A stretch of 57,743 nucleotides of DNA from an uncultured Bacteroidaceae bacterium (GCA_934426255.1 CAKRYD010000016.1:1-57743), one strand, 5' to 3'. Shown: positions 1 through 9,297, counted from the first letter of the stretch. Numbers and translations are program-made. The notes: a model not told the origin generated them from the letters alone.

Positions 1-523
1 TTGCGCCCCACCACGGGTCGTACCAACCCCACGTATAATCCCAACAGGATCGATACCACCAACGATTATAATACCAGGGGTCGTAGGCATATGACCAAAA
101 AGCCCAACTGGGCAGACCGAAAGCCCAACTGTCGTAATAGACATCCCAGGTGTTTCCGTAACAGATGTCCCAATAATACGGACTGCTAACTATTACACCG
201 GCAGGCGAATGGAAGCGGATGATTAGTTTGGAACAAGAATAGTCATCGTTGTTGTCTAACTGACTCGACGTAACAGAGGATTCTTGCAACTCAACATCGC
301 TCTCCGCATTGCTGCGGCGATTATAGGCATCTACATCCGTATTGTTCCTGCGAAGAGGGGCAGTTTCAGTTGCTGTATAGGTTTCATTGCTTTGTTGCTG
401 TGGCAAATTTTTCACATGAACTTCTTTTACTTCCTTGGAAGGAATGTAGTAAACATCATTCTGGGCATTGCTGCAAAAGGGCAGCATGGAAAAAGCCGAA
501 ATCAATAATAAAAACTTCTTCAT
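1..523 (-). CDS. Partial secreted W/Y-rich hypothetical protein
   Basis: The gene starts at the ATG at 521-523 and runs leftward off the window, so only the first 174 or so residues are visible and there is no stop. Residues 1-20 form a signal peptide (MKKFLLLISAFSMLPFCSNA). A polar, Gln/Asn/Thr-rich linker follows, with no predicted fold that I recognise. From about residue 110 the protein becomes extremely rich in Trp and Tyr, with segments such as YYWDICYGNTW and AYDPWYYNRWW. Similar YY/W-rich secreted proteins are common as hypotheticals in Bacteroidales. I know of no function. The reading is supported by the clean signal peptide and uninterrupted frame; the opposite-strand reading frames here are only shadows. 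Confidence 0.75.
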   Translation of the reverse strand, partial: MKKFLLLISAFSMLPFCSNAQNDVYYIPSKEVKEVHVKNLPQQQSNETYTATETAPLRRNNTDVDAYNRRSNAESDVELQESSVTSSQLDNNDDYSCSKLIIRFHSPAGVIVSSPYYWDICYGNTWDVYYDSWAFGLPSWAFWSYAYDPWYYNRWWYRSCWDYTWGWYDPWWGA

Positions 524-681
524 GGCTTGCTTCTTTTTAATGTAGGCTACGAAAATACTTATTTATATCGAAATGATGACGGATGAAACGTGGGAATTAC
601 TTACTATAGAATCTGTATTTCAAATCTTTTAACGCAGAAAAGCTGCAAAATGATGAATTTGACAAGTAGCGAAATTGAAAC

Positions 682-726
682 ATCCCAAAGCTGTGCCCCG
701 CGAAACGCGGAACAAAGCTTTGGGAT
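682..726 (-). terminator. Terminator hairpin downstream of carB
   Basis: An 11-bp outer stem (ATCCCAAAGCT at 682-692 pairs with 716-726) encloses a second perfect stem, CCGCG-AAA-CGCGG, at 698-710. It lies 17 bases past the carB stop. On the minus strand the tail is only moderately T-rich, so termination is inferred from position and stability. Confidence 0.6.
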
Positions 727-742
727 TGTAACAAGAGGGATT

Positions 743-3700
743 TTATTCCTCTATGCCGTACTCGCTCCAGCTCTTGATGGCCAAATCGTCTATGCTCAAA
801 GTGCAGAAAGCATAGATGAAAGCCGATGCCAAACGTGGATTGGTGATGAGAGGAACATTCAAATCGATGGCCGCGCGACGAATCTTATAACCGTTGTCAA
901 GCTCGGTAGGCGTCAGGTTTTTCGGGATGTTGATGACCATATCGATTTCTTTGTTGTGAAGCATGTCGAGAGCTTGCGGACTTTCGGCTTCGTTGGGCCA
1001 ATACACAAGCGTGTTCTTGATGCCGTTCATCGTAAGGTAGCTGCTGCTTCCGCCTGTGGCATACAATTCGTAACCGTGGTCTACCAACATTTTGCAGGCA
1101 TCGAGCAATTCGGCTTTTTGCTTGGCAGAACCGCTTGAAATGAGAATGGTCTTCTTGGGTATGCGCTGCCCTACCGAAAGCATGCTCTTTAACAAGGCAT
1201 GGGAAGTGTCGTTGCCCAAACAGCCGACTTCGCCGGTTGACGACATATCGACTCCCAATACAGGGTCGGCATTCTGCAAACGATTGAACGAGAACTGGCT
1301 GGCTTTGATACCGACATAGTCCAAATCGAAAAGGTTGCGCGAAGGAGGTGTGACCGGAACACCGAGCATTACTTTGGTCGCCAACTCTATGAAATTGATT
1401 TTTAAAACCTTGCTGACAAACGGAAAACTGCGTGAAGCGCGGAGATTGCACTCAATGACTTTTATTTCGTTTTCGCGAGCAAGATACTGAATGTTGAACG
1501 GGCCGCTGATTTGTAGCTGCTGCGCTATCTTTTTCGATATTTTCTTGATGCGTCGAATGGTTTCGACATAGATTTTCTGCGGTGGGAATTGAATGGTGGC
1601 ATCGCCCGAATGAACACCTGCAAATTCGATATGCTCGCTGATGGCATAGGCAATGATTTCACCGTTGCGCGCTACGGCATCCATCTCTATCTCTTTGGCA
1701 TGCTCGATAAAGCGGCTAACTACAACGGGGTGTTTTTGAGAAACATTCGCGGCCAGTTTCAAAAATCGCTCTAACTCATCCTGATTGGAACAAATGTTCA
1801 TCGCAGCACCGGAAAGAACGTAGGAAGGACGCACCAAAACGGGGAATCCGACTTTTTTGATAAACTGATTGATTTCGTCCATGTTGGTAAGCGCGCTCCA
1901 CTCGGGCTGATCCACACCGATACGGTTCAGCATTTCCGAAAACTTCTCGCGATCTTCGGCATTATCGATGTTTTTGGCGGTTGTGCCCAAGATCGGAACA
2001 AGCTGTCCGTCTAAACGCAAAGCCAAATTGTTGGGAATTTGTCCTCCGGTAGATATGACAACCCCATAGGGCGTTTCCAAATCGATGATGTCCATAACGC
2101 GTTCGAACGTCAGTTCGTCAAAATAAAGACGGTCACACATGTCATAATCGGTGGAAACGGTTTCAGGATTGTAGTTGATCATGACGCTGCGATAGCCTTC
2201 CTTTCTAATCGTTGCCAAAGCCTGCACGCCACACCAGTCGAACTCGACAGAACTACCGATGCGGTAGGCACCCGAACCAAGAACAATGACAGAGCGTTTG
2301 TCATGCTCGTAAGTAATGTCATTGCCCGTTCCATTATAAGTAAGGTAAAGGTAATTGGTCTGGGCAGGGTATTCGGCCGCTAACGTGTCGATTTGCTTGA
2401 CAACAGGGAGAATGCCTAACTGTTTTCTGCGGTTGCGCACTATCATGATGGCCTTTTCAATGTCCATGTCTGCCTCCATTTGTAAGGCGCGGGCAATCTG
2501 AAAGTCCGAATATCCCTGACGTTTTGCCTTTCTAAGTAGCTCAGCATTTATCAGGCTGATGTTAGGGCAACGCTGTAGCTCCAAATCGGTCTGACGGATA
2601 TTGTAAAGCCTTTGCAGAAACCACTTATCGATTTTTGTGAGCGTATGAATCCGGTCGATGGTAAAGCCTTCGCTGAACGCTTTGGCAATAACGAGCAAAC
2701 GTTTGTCGGTAGGTTCTTTCAATGCCTCTTCGATATCGGGCACATTGAATTCCTTGTTTTCTTCAAAGCCGTGTATTCCCTGCCCTATCATGCGGAGTCC
2801 TTTCTGGATGGTTTCCTCGAACGTGCGTCCGATGGCCATTACTTCACCAACCGATTTCATGCTTGAGCCCAACTCTCTGTCTACTCCGCGGAACTTGCTT
2901 AAATCCCACCTTGGTATTTTACATACGATATAGTCAAGAGCCGGTTCGAAGAATGCGCTTGTTGTGCGTGTCACGGAGTTCTTGAGTTCAAATAGTCCGT
3001 AGCCTAATCCCAACTTGGCTGCAATGAATGCCAAAGGATACCCCGTTGCTTTGGAGGCCAAGGCCGATGAACGGCTCAAGCGGGCATTGACTTCGATGAC
3101 GCGATAGTCTTCGGATTTGGGATCCAAAGCGTATTGCACATTGCACTCACCGACAATGCCGATGTGACGAACGATTTTAATGCTCAGCGCACGCAATTTA
3201 TGATATTCGCTGTTGCTCAAAGTTTGCGAAGGAGCAACTACAATGCTTTCACCTGTATGGATGCCAAGCGGGTCGAAGTTTTCCATATTGCAGACGGTGA
3301 TGCAATTGTCGTATTTGTCGCGTACTACTTCGTATTCGATTTCTTTCCACCCTTTGAGGCTCTTTTCTACCAAGACTTGAGGAGAAAACGAAAAAGCTTT
3401 CTCTACGATTGTATTAAGTTCGGCTTCGTTGTCACAAAAGCCCGATCCCAAACCGCCTAATGCGTAAGCCGCACGAATGATGACGGGATATCCCAATTCC
3501 TTTGCAGCCTTGCGTGCTTCTTCTGCGTTTTCACAGGCATGGCTCTTGATGGTCTTTACATTTATTTCATTGAGCTTTTCGACAAAGAGCTCGCGGTCTT
3601 CGGTATTCATTATGACTTGGACGGGTGTTCCAAGTACCTGGACATCGTATTTCTCGAATACTTTTGCTTGCGAAAGGGCTACGCCGCAGTTCAATGCGGT

Positions 3701-4006
3701 TTGTCCGCCGAATGCTAGCAATATTCCTTGCGGACGTTCTTTTGCAATTACTTTTTCCACAAAATAAGGTGTAACCGGCAAAAAGTAAATTTGGTCGGCC
3801 ACGCCTTCGGATGTTTGTACGGTGGCTATGTTAGGATTAATCAGTACCGTTTCTATGCCTTCTTCTTTCAGTGCTTTTAAAGCTTGTGAGCCGGAATAAT
3901 CAAACTCTCCTGCTTCACCTATTTTTAATGCTCCGGAACCTAAAAGCAATACTTTCTTTATTTTTTGCTCTTTCATTGTTTTATCAGGTTGAGAGTTAGT
4001 TTTCAT
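743..4006 (-). CDS. carB: Carbamoyl-phosphate synthase large subunit
   Basis: This subunit makes carbamoyl phosphate from bicarbonate, two ATP and ammonia channelled from CarA, feeding pyrimidine and arginine synthesis in the cytoplasm. The 1087 residues match the family length (about 1070-1090). It has the expected internal duplication: the first ATP-grasp half begins near residue 15 (VLLLGSGALKIGEAGEFDYS) and the second near residue 565 (IVLGSGAYRIGSSVEFDW). A C-terminal MGS-like allosteric domain starts near residue 940 (LISSGSAKQKAELLDACKML). The ATG at 4006 overlaps the last 11 bases of carA, which implies translational coupling; a second in-frame ATG ten codons later (3976) could be the real start. 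It is the last gene of the purF-like/carA/carB operon and is followed by a strong hairpin. Confidence 0.97.
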   Translation of the reverse strand: MKTNSQPDKTMKEQKIKKVLLLGSGALKIGEAGEFDYSGSQALKALKEEGIETVLINPNIATVQTSEGVADQIYFLPVTPYFVEKVIAKERPQGILLAFGGQTALNCGVALSQAKVFEKYDVQVLGTPVQVIMNTEDRELFVEKLNEINVKTIKSHACENAEEARKAAKELGYPVIIRAAYALGGLGSGFCDNEAELNTIVEKAFSFSPQVLVEKSLKGWKEIEYEVVRDKYDNCITVCNMENFDPLGIHTGESIVVAPSQTLSNSEYHKLRALSIKIVRHIGIVGECNVQYALDPKSEDYRVIEVNARLSRSSALASKATGYPLAFIAAKLGLGYGLFELKNSVTRTTSAFFEPALDYIVCKIPRWDLSKFRGVDRELGSSMKSVGEVMAIGRTFEETIQKGLRMIGQGIHGFEENKEFNVPDIEEALKEPTDKRLLVIAKAFSEGFTIDRIHTLTKIDKWFLQRLYNIRQTDLELQRCPNISLINAELLRKAKRQGYSDFQIARALQMEADMDIEKAIMIVRNRRKQLGILPVVKQIDTLAAEYPAQTNYLYLTYNGTGNDITYEHDKRSVIVLGSGAYRIGSSVEFDWCGVQALATIRKEGYRSVMINYNPETVSTDYDMCDRLYFDELTFERVMDIIDLETPYGVVISTGGQIPNNLALRLDGQLVPILGTTAKNIDNAEDREKFSEMLNRIGVDQPEWSALTNMDEINQFIKKVGFPVLVRPSYVLSGAAMNICSNQDELERFLKLAANVSQKHPVVVSRFIEHAKEIEMDAVARNGEIIAYAISEHIEFAGVHSGDATIQFPPQKIYVETIRRIKKISKKIAQQLQISGPFNIQYLARENEIKVIECNLRASRSFPFVSKVLKINFIELATKVMLGVPVTPPSRNLFDLDYVGIKASQFSFNRLQNADPVLGVDMSSTGEVGCLGNDTSHALLKSMLSVGQRIPKKTILISSGSAKQKAELLDACKMLVDHGYELYATGGSSSYLTMNGIKNTLVYWPNEAESPQALDMLHNKEIDMVINIPKNLTPTELDNGYKIRRAAIDLNVPLITNPRLASAFIYAFCTLSIDDLAIKSWSEYGIEE

Positions 4007-5081
4007 TTAACATGTGTGCGAAATCGTCGAACAAATATTCCGTATCTATCGGACCGCTGCACGCTTCGGGATGGAATTGTACACTGAACCATGGCTTGTT
4101 GCTGTGCTTTACGCCTTCATTGGAACCGTCGTTCATATTCAGGAAGAGCGGAGTCCAATCATTTGGCAGCGTTTTGTTGTCAACGCAGTAACCATGGTTC
4201 TGGCTCGTGATGAAACACTTGTTTGTACCCACCAATCTCACCGGCTGATTATGACTGCGATGTCCGTATTTTAGCTTGTAGATAGATGCGCCTGCGGCTT
4301 TCGACAATAGCTGGTTGCCCATGCAAATGCCCATGCATGGACGTGTTTCAGAATTGCCAAGAAATTTTCGTATGTTTTCGACCGTAGCTACACACGTATC
4401 AGGATCACCGGGACCATTGGCCAGGAAAAGGGCATCGAAGTCCAAGGCATTGAAATCGTAGTCCCAGGGAACGCGTATAACCTCCAGACCTCTTTTTATG
4501 AGACAACGGATGATATTGTTTTTTACACCGCAATCGACCAGGACTACGCGTTTGTCGGCACCTTCGTTATAACGGATAATTTTTTTGCAAGATACTTTTT
4601 CCACATAATTAATGCCGGAATATTGAGCTGTCGGTATTTCATCGGGATTGTCATCAAATATAATTTTACCCATCATAACACCATGTTCGCGCAATACTTT
4701 GGTCAGTTCGCGCGTATCGATGCCGGTGATTCCGGGTATGCGTTCCCTTTTCAGCCAATCCGACAAGCTTTCAACAGCGTTCCAATGACTGTAGTCACCG
4801 CTGTATTCACTCACGATGATGGCAGATGCATAAATTTTATCGCTTTCCATGTAGGTGGCTATTCCGTTGGATTCGACACTAAACGGAGGAACGCCGTAAT
4901 TACCGATAAGCGGATAGGTCATTGTCAGCAACTGCCCTGCATACGATGGATCGGTCAGACTTTCCGGATAACCTGTCATTGCCGTGTTGAAGACAACTTC
5001 ACCGGCTACGGGTTTTTCATAACCGAACGACTTGCCATGGAATTTACTCCCGTCGTCAAGGATGAGTGTTATGTCTCTCAT
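3996..5081 (-). CDS. carA: Carbamoyl-phosphate synthase small subunit
   Basis: This is the glutaminase subunit of carbamoyl-phosphate synthase; it releases ammonia from glutamine for CarB. At 361 residues it is slightly shorter than the E. coli protein. The N-terminal CPSase_sm domain begins at residue 1 (ITLILDDGSKFHGKSFGYEK). A class I amidotransferase domain occupies roughly residues 175-361, with the nucleophile Cys in MGICMGNQ near residue 250 and the His/Glu pair in FHPEACSGP near residue 340. The family form GICLGHQ is changed to GICMGNQ here; the catalytic Cys is kept. Its ATG overlaps the stop of the upstream purF-like gene in an ATGA, and its end overlaps carB, so the three genes are very probably one translationally coupled operon. 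Confidence 0.97.
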   Translation of the reverse strand: MRDITLILDDGSKFHGKSFGYEKPVAGEVVFNTAMTGYPESLTDPSYAGQLLTMTYPLIGNYGVPPFSVESNGIATYMESDKIYASAIIVSEYSGDYSHWNAVESLSDWLKRERIPGITGIDTRELTKVLREHGVMMGKIIFDDNPDEIPTAQYSGINYVEKVSCKKIIRYNEGADKRVVLVDCGVKNNIIRCLIKRGLEVIRVPWDYDFNALDFDALFLANGPGDPDTCVATVENIRKFLGNSETRPCMGICMGNQLLSKAAGASIYKLKYGHRSHNQPVRLVGTNKCFITSQNHGYCVDNKTLPNDWTPLFLNMNDGSNEGVKHSNKPWFSVQFHPEACSGPIDTEYLFDDFAHMLNEN

Positions 5082-6967
5082 TTTGTTTTGATATATTCGT
5101 TTTCGTAATAGTCGATAAATGCATTGTTAACGCGTTTTGTTCCACCGGGAGTGGGATAATTGCCGCTGAAATACCAGTCGCCCGGATGATTGGGGCAAGC
5201 GTGGTGCAACCCTTCCAGTGTTTGGTATACGATGGCAATCTCTGCTTTCACTTCTTGTGCATGCAGCATTACCGCCATTTTTTCGGATATCTGTTCAGCC
5301 GTGAAAGGACGATAGATTTCTTTCACATGATTGACGGCTTCTTCTTTGGGCTGTTCTTGCTGCTCCTTACATTTCAGATAGGTCTTGTCGATGATGCTTT
5401 CCAGCCCGTTGTCTTTCAAGAGCTCTATGGCCGCACGAAACGCTATGAATTCCTCTACGTGACTCATGTCTATGCCATAATAATCGGGATAGCGTATCTG
5501 CGGTGACGATGAAACTACAACGATTTTCTTAGGATGCAGACGATCCAGAATGCGCAGGATACTTTCACGAAGTGTCGTTCCTCTTACAATGCTGTCGTCT
5601 ATGATTACCAGGTTGTCGACATACGGTGTCAGACAACCGTAGGTTACATCGTAGACATGGGCTGCCAAATCGTTGCGGCTGTTGCCCTCAGTAATGAAAG
5701 TGCGCATCTTTATGTCTTTCCATGCCACTTTTTCGCTTCTGATTCTTTCCGAAAGTATTTCCAAAAGTTCTTTTTCCTCGGCATGGATTCCCAATCTGCG
5801 TATTCTTTTCAGCTTTTGTTCGTTCAGATATTCATTAAAACCTTCAAGCATGCCGTAAAAGGCCGCTTCGGCCGTATTGGGTATGAACGAGAAGACGGTA
5901 TGCTTCAAATCGCCGTCGATGGCTTTCAGTATGGGGTGAAGCAATTGACGTCCCAAAGCTTTTCTTTCCTGATAGATATCTTTATCGCTGCCACGGCTGA
6001 AGTAGATTCTTTCAAAGGAGCAGGCATTGTATTTTTTCGGCTCCATGATTTGCACAAGCCTCATTTTGCCGTTTAAATCTACAATGATGGCTTCACCCGG
6101 TTTCAGTTCGTTGACTTGTTCGGCCTCGACAAACAGCGTTGTCTGTATCACAGGACGTTCTGAAGCTATTACGATTTGTTCTTCGTCTTTGTACCAGAAG
6201 CAGGGACGGATGCCCCAAGGATCACGCATCGTAAACATTTCGCCGCTTCCTGTCATGCCGCAGATTACATAGCCTCCATCCCATATTCCGCATGCGTTGC
6301 GCAATACGTTGGCCATGTCGATATAGTCTTCGATATATTTGGTAATGTCTTGTCCTTCGAGTCCTTTTCGTTTTGCTTCCTTATAAAGCCGGTCACTTTC
6401 CATGTCGAGATAGTGTCCCAGCTGTTCCAGCAAAATGAATGTGTCGGCATATTGACGCGGATGCTGGCCTTCTTCCACTATGGACTCAAATATCTCGTCA
6501 ACATTGGTCATGTTGAAGTTGCCACAAAGACATAAGTTTCTTGCACGCCAGTTGTTTCTTCGTAAAAAAGGATGAACGTTTGAAATTCCGGTGCGTCCGG
6601 TTGTGGAATAACGCAAATGCCCCATATAGATTTCGCCGGCAAAGGGTACGTGCTCTTTTACATACTCTACATTGCTGCGATGTTCTTTGGCTATGGCATT
6701 GATGCAACCGTGAACTTTGGAAAAGATTTCTTGTATGGCACCCGAACCTAATGCCCTTTCACGAAACATGTATTCTTCACCGGGCAACGATGTCATTTTC
6801 ACGCATGCCATTCCTGCGCCTTCCTGGCCTCGGTTGTGCTGCTTTTCCATCAATAAATACAACTCGTCTAACCCTTTAGACCATGTCCCATACTTTTGTT
6901 TGTAGTATTCCAATGGTTTTAATAAACGCACCATTGCCACACCACATTCATGTTTCAGTTGCTCCAT
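5078..6967 (-). CDS. Amidophosphoribosyltransferase-like protein (PurF family)
   Basis: The protein combines an N-terminal class II glutamine amidotransferase domain with a phosphoribosyltransferase domain, the architecture of the enzyme that makes phosphoribosylamine from PRPP and glutamine. The presumed nucleophile is Cys8 in HECGVAMV, exposed after removal of a seven-residue propeptide. GHLRYSTTGR is the usual substrate-side motif, and the PRPP loop is VIIDDSIVRGTT near residue 455. Two things are unusual. At 629 residues it is far longer than PurF (about 470-510), with a distinctive C-terminal tail after the transferase domain. The oxyanion-hole Asn of the usual HNGN motif appears to be Cys (LCGNFNMTN). 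It heads the carAB operon, so it may be a specialised paralogue; I therefore leave the symbol blank. Confidence 0.85.
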   Translation of the reverse strand: MEQLKHECGVAMVRLLKPLEYYKQKYGTWSKGLDELYLLMEKQHNRGQEGAGMACVKMTSLPGEEYMFRERALGSGAIQEIFSKVHGCINAIAKEHRSNVEYVKEHVPFAGEIYMGHLRYSTTGRTGISNVHPFLRRNNWRARNLCLCGNFNMTNVDEIFESIVEEGQHPRQYADTFILLEQLGHYLDMESDRLYKEAKRKGLEGQDITKYIEDYIDMANVLRNACGIWDGGYVICGMTGSGEMFTMRDPWGIRPCFWYKDEEQIVIASERPVIQTTLFVEAEQVNELKPGEAIIVDLNGKMRLVQIMEPKKYNACSFERIYFSRGSDKDIYQERKALGRQLLHPILKAIDGDLKHTVFSFIPNTAEAAFYGMLEGFNEYLNEQKLKRIRRLGIHAEEKELLEILSERIRSEKVAWKDIKMRTFITEGNSRNDLAAHVYDVTYGCLTPYVDNLVIIDDSIVRGTTLRESILRILDRLHPKKIVVVSSSPQIRYPDYYGIDMSHVEEFIAFRAAIELLKDNGLESIIDKTYLKCKEQQEQPKEEAVNHVKEIYRPFTAEQISEKMAVMLHAQEVKAEIAIVYQTLEGLHHACPNHPGDWYFSGNYPTPGGTKRVNNAFIDYYENEYIKTK

Positions 6968-6984
6968 TGTTGCGGTTTTGACTG

Positions 6985-6992
6985 CAAAGTTA
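6985..6992 (-). promoter_or_regulatory. -7 element for the purF-like/carAB operon
   Basis: TAACTTTG on the minus strand matches the Bacteroidota -7 consensus TAnnTTTG and lies 18 bases before the ATG at 6967. I see no convincing -33 TTTG at the usual distance. Confidence 0.55.
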
Positions 6993-7163
6993 CTGCAAAG
7001 CGTGTAAATATGGAAAGAAAAGACGCAAGTTTTTCTATGGCTTATTCTTCGTTTTATAAATAATTGAAGCCTAAACCTGCCAAATCGTTACATATACACA
7101 TTCTAATCTGCATTTTTATTATTTACTCCGACTAAATACTTTCTTTTTGGTGATATATGGTAA

Positions 7164-7200
7164 AACAGGTGCCGGACATATTGTAAGTCCGGCACCTGTT
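7164..7200 (-). terminator. Intrinsic terminator after the DXS-like gene
   Basis: A perfect 14-bp stem (AACAGGTGCCGGAC at 7164-7177 with 7187-7200) and a 9-nt loop are followed on the minus strand by TTTTA. It sits 27 bases past the stop of the gene ending at 7227. The rest of 6993-7163 shows nothing recognisable. Confidence 0.8.
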
Positions 7201-7226
7201 GAATAGCATGATGATTTGCCAAGCCA

Positions 7227-8987
7227 TCATTTCATGGCATCGAGGATATCTTCAACAATTTGTTCGTCCAGCAGACGATTGTCGGAAAGAAGCTGATGTA
7301 GGTCAAAGCGATCGTAAAGTCCTTTCTTTATGCCGCCTACCATCACTTTCATGCCGCTTGTTCCATAATAGGCGGCAATGCGTTCACCCCATCCGCCGTC
7401 TTTGCTGCCGTCTTCGAGAGTGACAACCAAACGGTGATTTGCTTTCAATGCCCCAAGCGTTTCAATATCGATTTCAGAGAAATAGCGCGGGTTGATGAGT
7501 GTAGCGTCTATATTTCTTTCTGACAGCAGTTTCACTACGTTTTCACCTTTTTGATAGAACGAACCGGCCGCGATAATGGCCACATCCTTTCCTTTGTGCA
7601 TTATTTTATAGGACGGCTCGTAGCTGTATTCTTCGTCTACCTTTTCGGATGTATGGTTCACTCCATTGGTGGGAACTCTGAGTGCCACGGGCTTTTTGTC
7701 TTGGCGGATAGCCCAGCGCAACATCGCAAAATATTCTTCACACGTTGCAGGTGCCAGATAGAGCAGGCCGGGAATACTTGTAAGCATAGGAATGTCAAAC
7801 AGACAGATATGCGTGATATCGTTCATCGAGTTGGTGCCTCCACCTACGACGTTGATGACTGCAGGATTGGAATTGATGCAAAGGTCTTGGGCAATCTGGT
7901 CGTAGGCACGTTGGATAAATGTTGAATAGACCGTCCAAACTGGATGCAGCCCGCCTTTGGCCATTCCGCTTATCATCGCGGTGGCCTGTTCTTCGGCAAT
8001 GCCCACGTCTACATGTTGTTTGCCTGCCTGTTCTCTTTTGGCCTTGTCAAAACCTGCTGCTGCAGGTGTTCCTGCGGTAACGGCAATCAAGGTTGGATCG
8101 TGCTGCATCTCCTGCAACATCCAGTTAGAAAATAATTCTTCGTAACATTCACCGTCAGATGCTGCAAGGTGCTTTCCGGTTTTGGGATCAAAAGGCATGC
8201 TCCAATGCCACGCTTCCTTGTTGGCCACTGCCGGTGCATATCCGTGTCCTTTTTCTGTATGGATATGCACAACTGTGGGTTTCTTGGTGCCTTTTACACT
8301 CTTGAAGATCTCTATGAGTTTTGCAATGTCGTTTCCTTCTTCGAGATATTTGTAGCCAAATCCCCAAGCCTTGAACCAATTGTGTTGGTAAAGTCCCTGT
8401 GACTCACGCAGCGCACGCAGGTTTTTGTATATGCCGCCGTGGTTTTCGGCTATCGACATTTCATTATCATTGACCACGATGATAATGCCTGTTCCGAGTT
8501 CGGAGGCTTCGTCGAGTCCCTCAAAAGCCTCGCCGCCCGATAATGAACCGTCGCCGATGACTACAATGATGTTTTCGTCGGTCCCTTTTATGTCGCGGGC
8601 CTTTTGAAGACCTGTTGCCAATGAAACGGAGGTACTTGTGTGGCCTACTTCAAAATTGTCGTAAGCAGGGCTTTCTGCAGGCGATGAATAACCACTGACC
8701 GCATTCATGTCGGCAACATCACCCAAGAAGCCTTTTGCCCTTCCGGTCAATACCTTGTGAGGGTAACTTTGGTGTGACACATCAAATACAAACTTGTCTT
8801 TCGGAGCATCAAACACGTAATGCAGAGCCACAGTGGCTTCTACAAATCCCAAATTGGGGCCCACATGTCCGCCATGCTTGCTTACACGGTTAAGCACTGC
8901 GGCACGGGTTTCATCCGCTACCACATTGAGCTCAGCTATGCTCAGCTTTTTCAATTCAGCCGGCGATTGAAGTTTTTCGATATACAT
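7227..8987 (-). CDS. DXS-like transketolase family protein
   Basis: The protein is thiamine-diphosphate dependent and belongs to the family of 1-deoxy-D-xylulose-5-phosphate synthase, the first enzyme of the MEP isoprenoid pathway. At 586 residues it is about 40 shorter than usual DXS. The N-terminal half is strongly DXS-like: GGHVGPNLGFVEATVALHYV, DVSHQSYPHKVLTGR, and the ThDP/metal motif GDGSLSGGEAFEG near residue 146 followed by VNDNEMSIAEN. The pyrimidine-binding domain has YSTFIQRAYDQIAQD. However, where DXS has DRAGxVGxDGxTHxG, this protein reads VVGGGTNSMNDITHICLFD, so substrate-contacting residues differ. The C-terminal transketolase domain follows. It may be a true DXS variant or a paralogue acting on another substrate. 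It is transcribed alone, with a good promoter and terminator. Confidence 0.85.
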   Translation of the reverse strand: MYIEKLQSPAELKKLSIAELNVVADETRAAVLNRVSKHGGHVGPNLGFVEATVALHYVFDAPKDKFVFDVSHQSYPHKVLTGRAKGFLGDVADMNAVSGYSSPAESPAYDNFEVGHTSTSVSLATGLQKARDIKGTDENIIVVIGDGSLSGGEAFEGLDEASELGTGIIIVVNDNEMSIAENHGGIYKNLRALRESQGLYQHNWFKAWGFGYKYLEEGNDIAKLIEIFKSVKGTKKPTVVHIHTEKGHGYAPAVANKEAWHWSMPFDPKTGKHLAASDGECYEELFSNWMLQEMQHDPTLIAVTAGTPAAAGFDKAKREQAGKQHVDVGIAEEQATAMISGMAKGGLHPVWTVYSTFIQRAYDQIAQDLCINSNPAVINVVGGGTNSMNDITHICLFDIPMLTSIPGLLYLAPATCEEYFAMLRWAIRQDKKPVALRVPTNGVNHTSEKVDEEYSYEPSYKIMHKGKDVAIIAAGSFYQKGENVVKLLSERNIDATLINPRYFSEIDIETLGALKANHRLVVTLEDGSKDGGWGERIAAYYGTSGMKVMVGGIKKGLYDRFDLHQLLSDNRLLDEQIVEDILDAMK

Positions 8988-9037
8988 ATTTTACAGTTTA
9001 GATAATTGTTTCAATCAGGTAGTTAGTTCTTGAGCTG

Positions 9038-9068
9038 CAAAAATACTGTTTTTATGACAAACTGCAAA
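9038..9068 (-). promoter_or_regulatory. Promoter of the DXS-like gene
   Basis: On the minus strand a TTTG (9068-9065) is followed by 19 bases and then TATTTTTG (9045-9038), an excellent match to the Bacteroidota housekeeping promoter. The start codon is about 50 bases downstream at 8987. Confidence 0.75.
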
Positions 9069-9154
9069 TATACAGATTACGGATTTAAATGCACAAAAGT
9101 CCGGCCGAGAATGCAGCTCCAAAAAACTTGTGATTTTATGTGTTTTGCAACAAT

Positions 9155-9172
9155 CAATGTATCAATACATTG
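9155..9172. promoter_or_regulatory. 18-bp operator-like palindrome
   Basis: CAATGTAT-CA-ATACATTG has perfect 8-bp arms around a 2-base centre. It lies in the divergent intergenic region 8988-9297, about 45 bases upstream of the HU-like gene's promoter. A dimeric regulator could bind here; no regulator can be named. Confidence 0.4.
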
Positions 9173-9214
9173 TAATCAAATTGAGTCGTAGACTGCACCG
9201 GACGGATGAAAAAG

Positions 9215-9247
9215 CTTGCAAATGGCCTCTATCATGTTGTAACTTTG
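9215..9247 (+). promoter_or_regulatory. Promoter of the HU-like gene
   Basis: CTTG at 9215-9218 is followed by 21 bases and then TAACTTTG at 9240-9247, matching the -33/-7 Bacteroidota pattern. The ATG at 9298 lies about 50 bases downstream. Confidence 0.65.
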
Positions 9248-9297
9248 CAAGCGTATGGAAAACATAAACCTTAGTATTAACCTAAAATCAAACAAAA

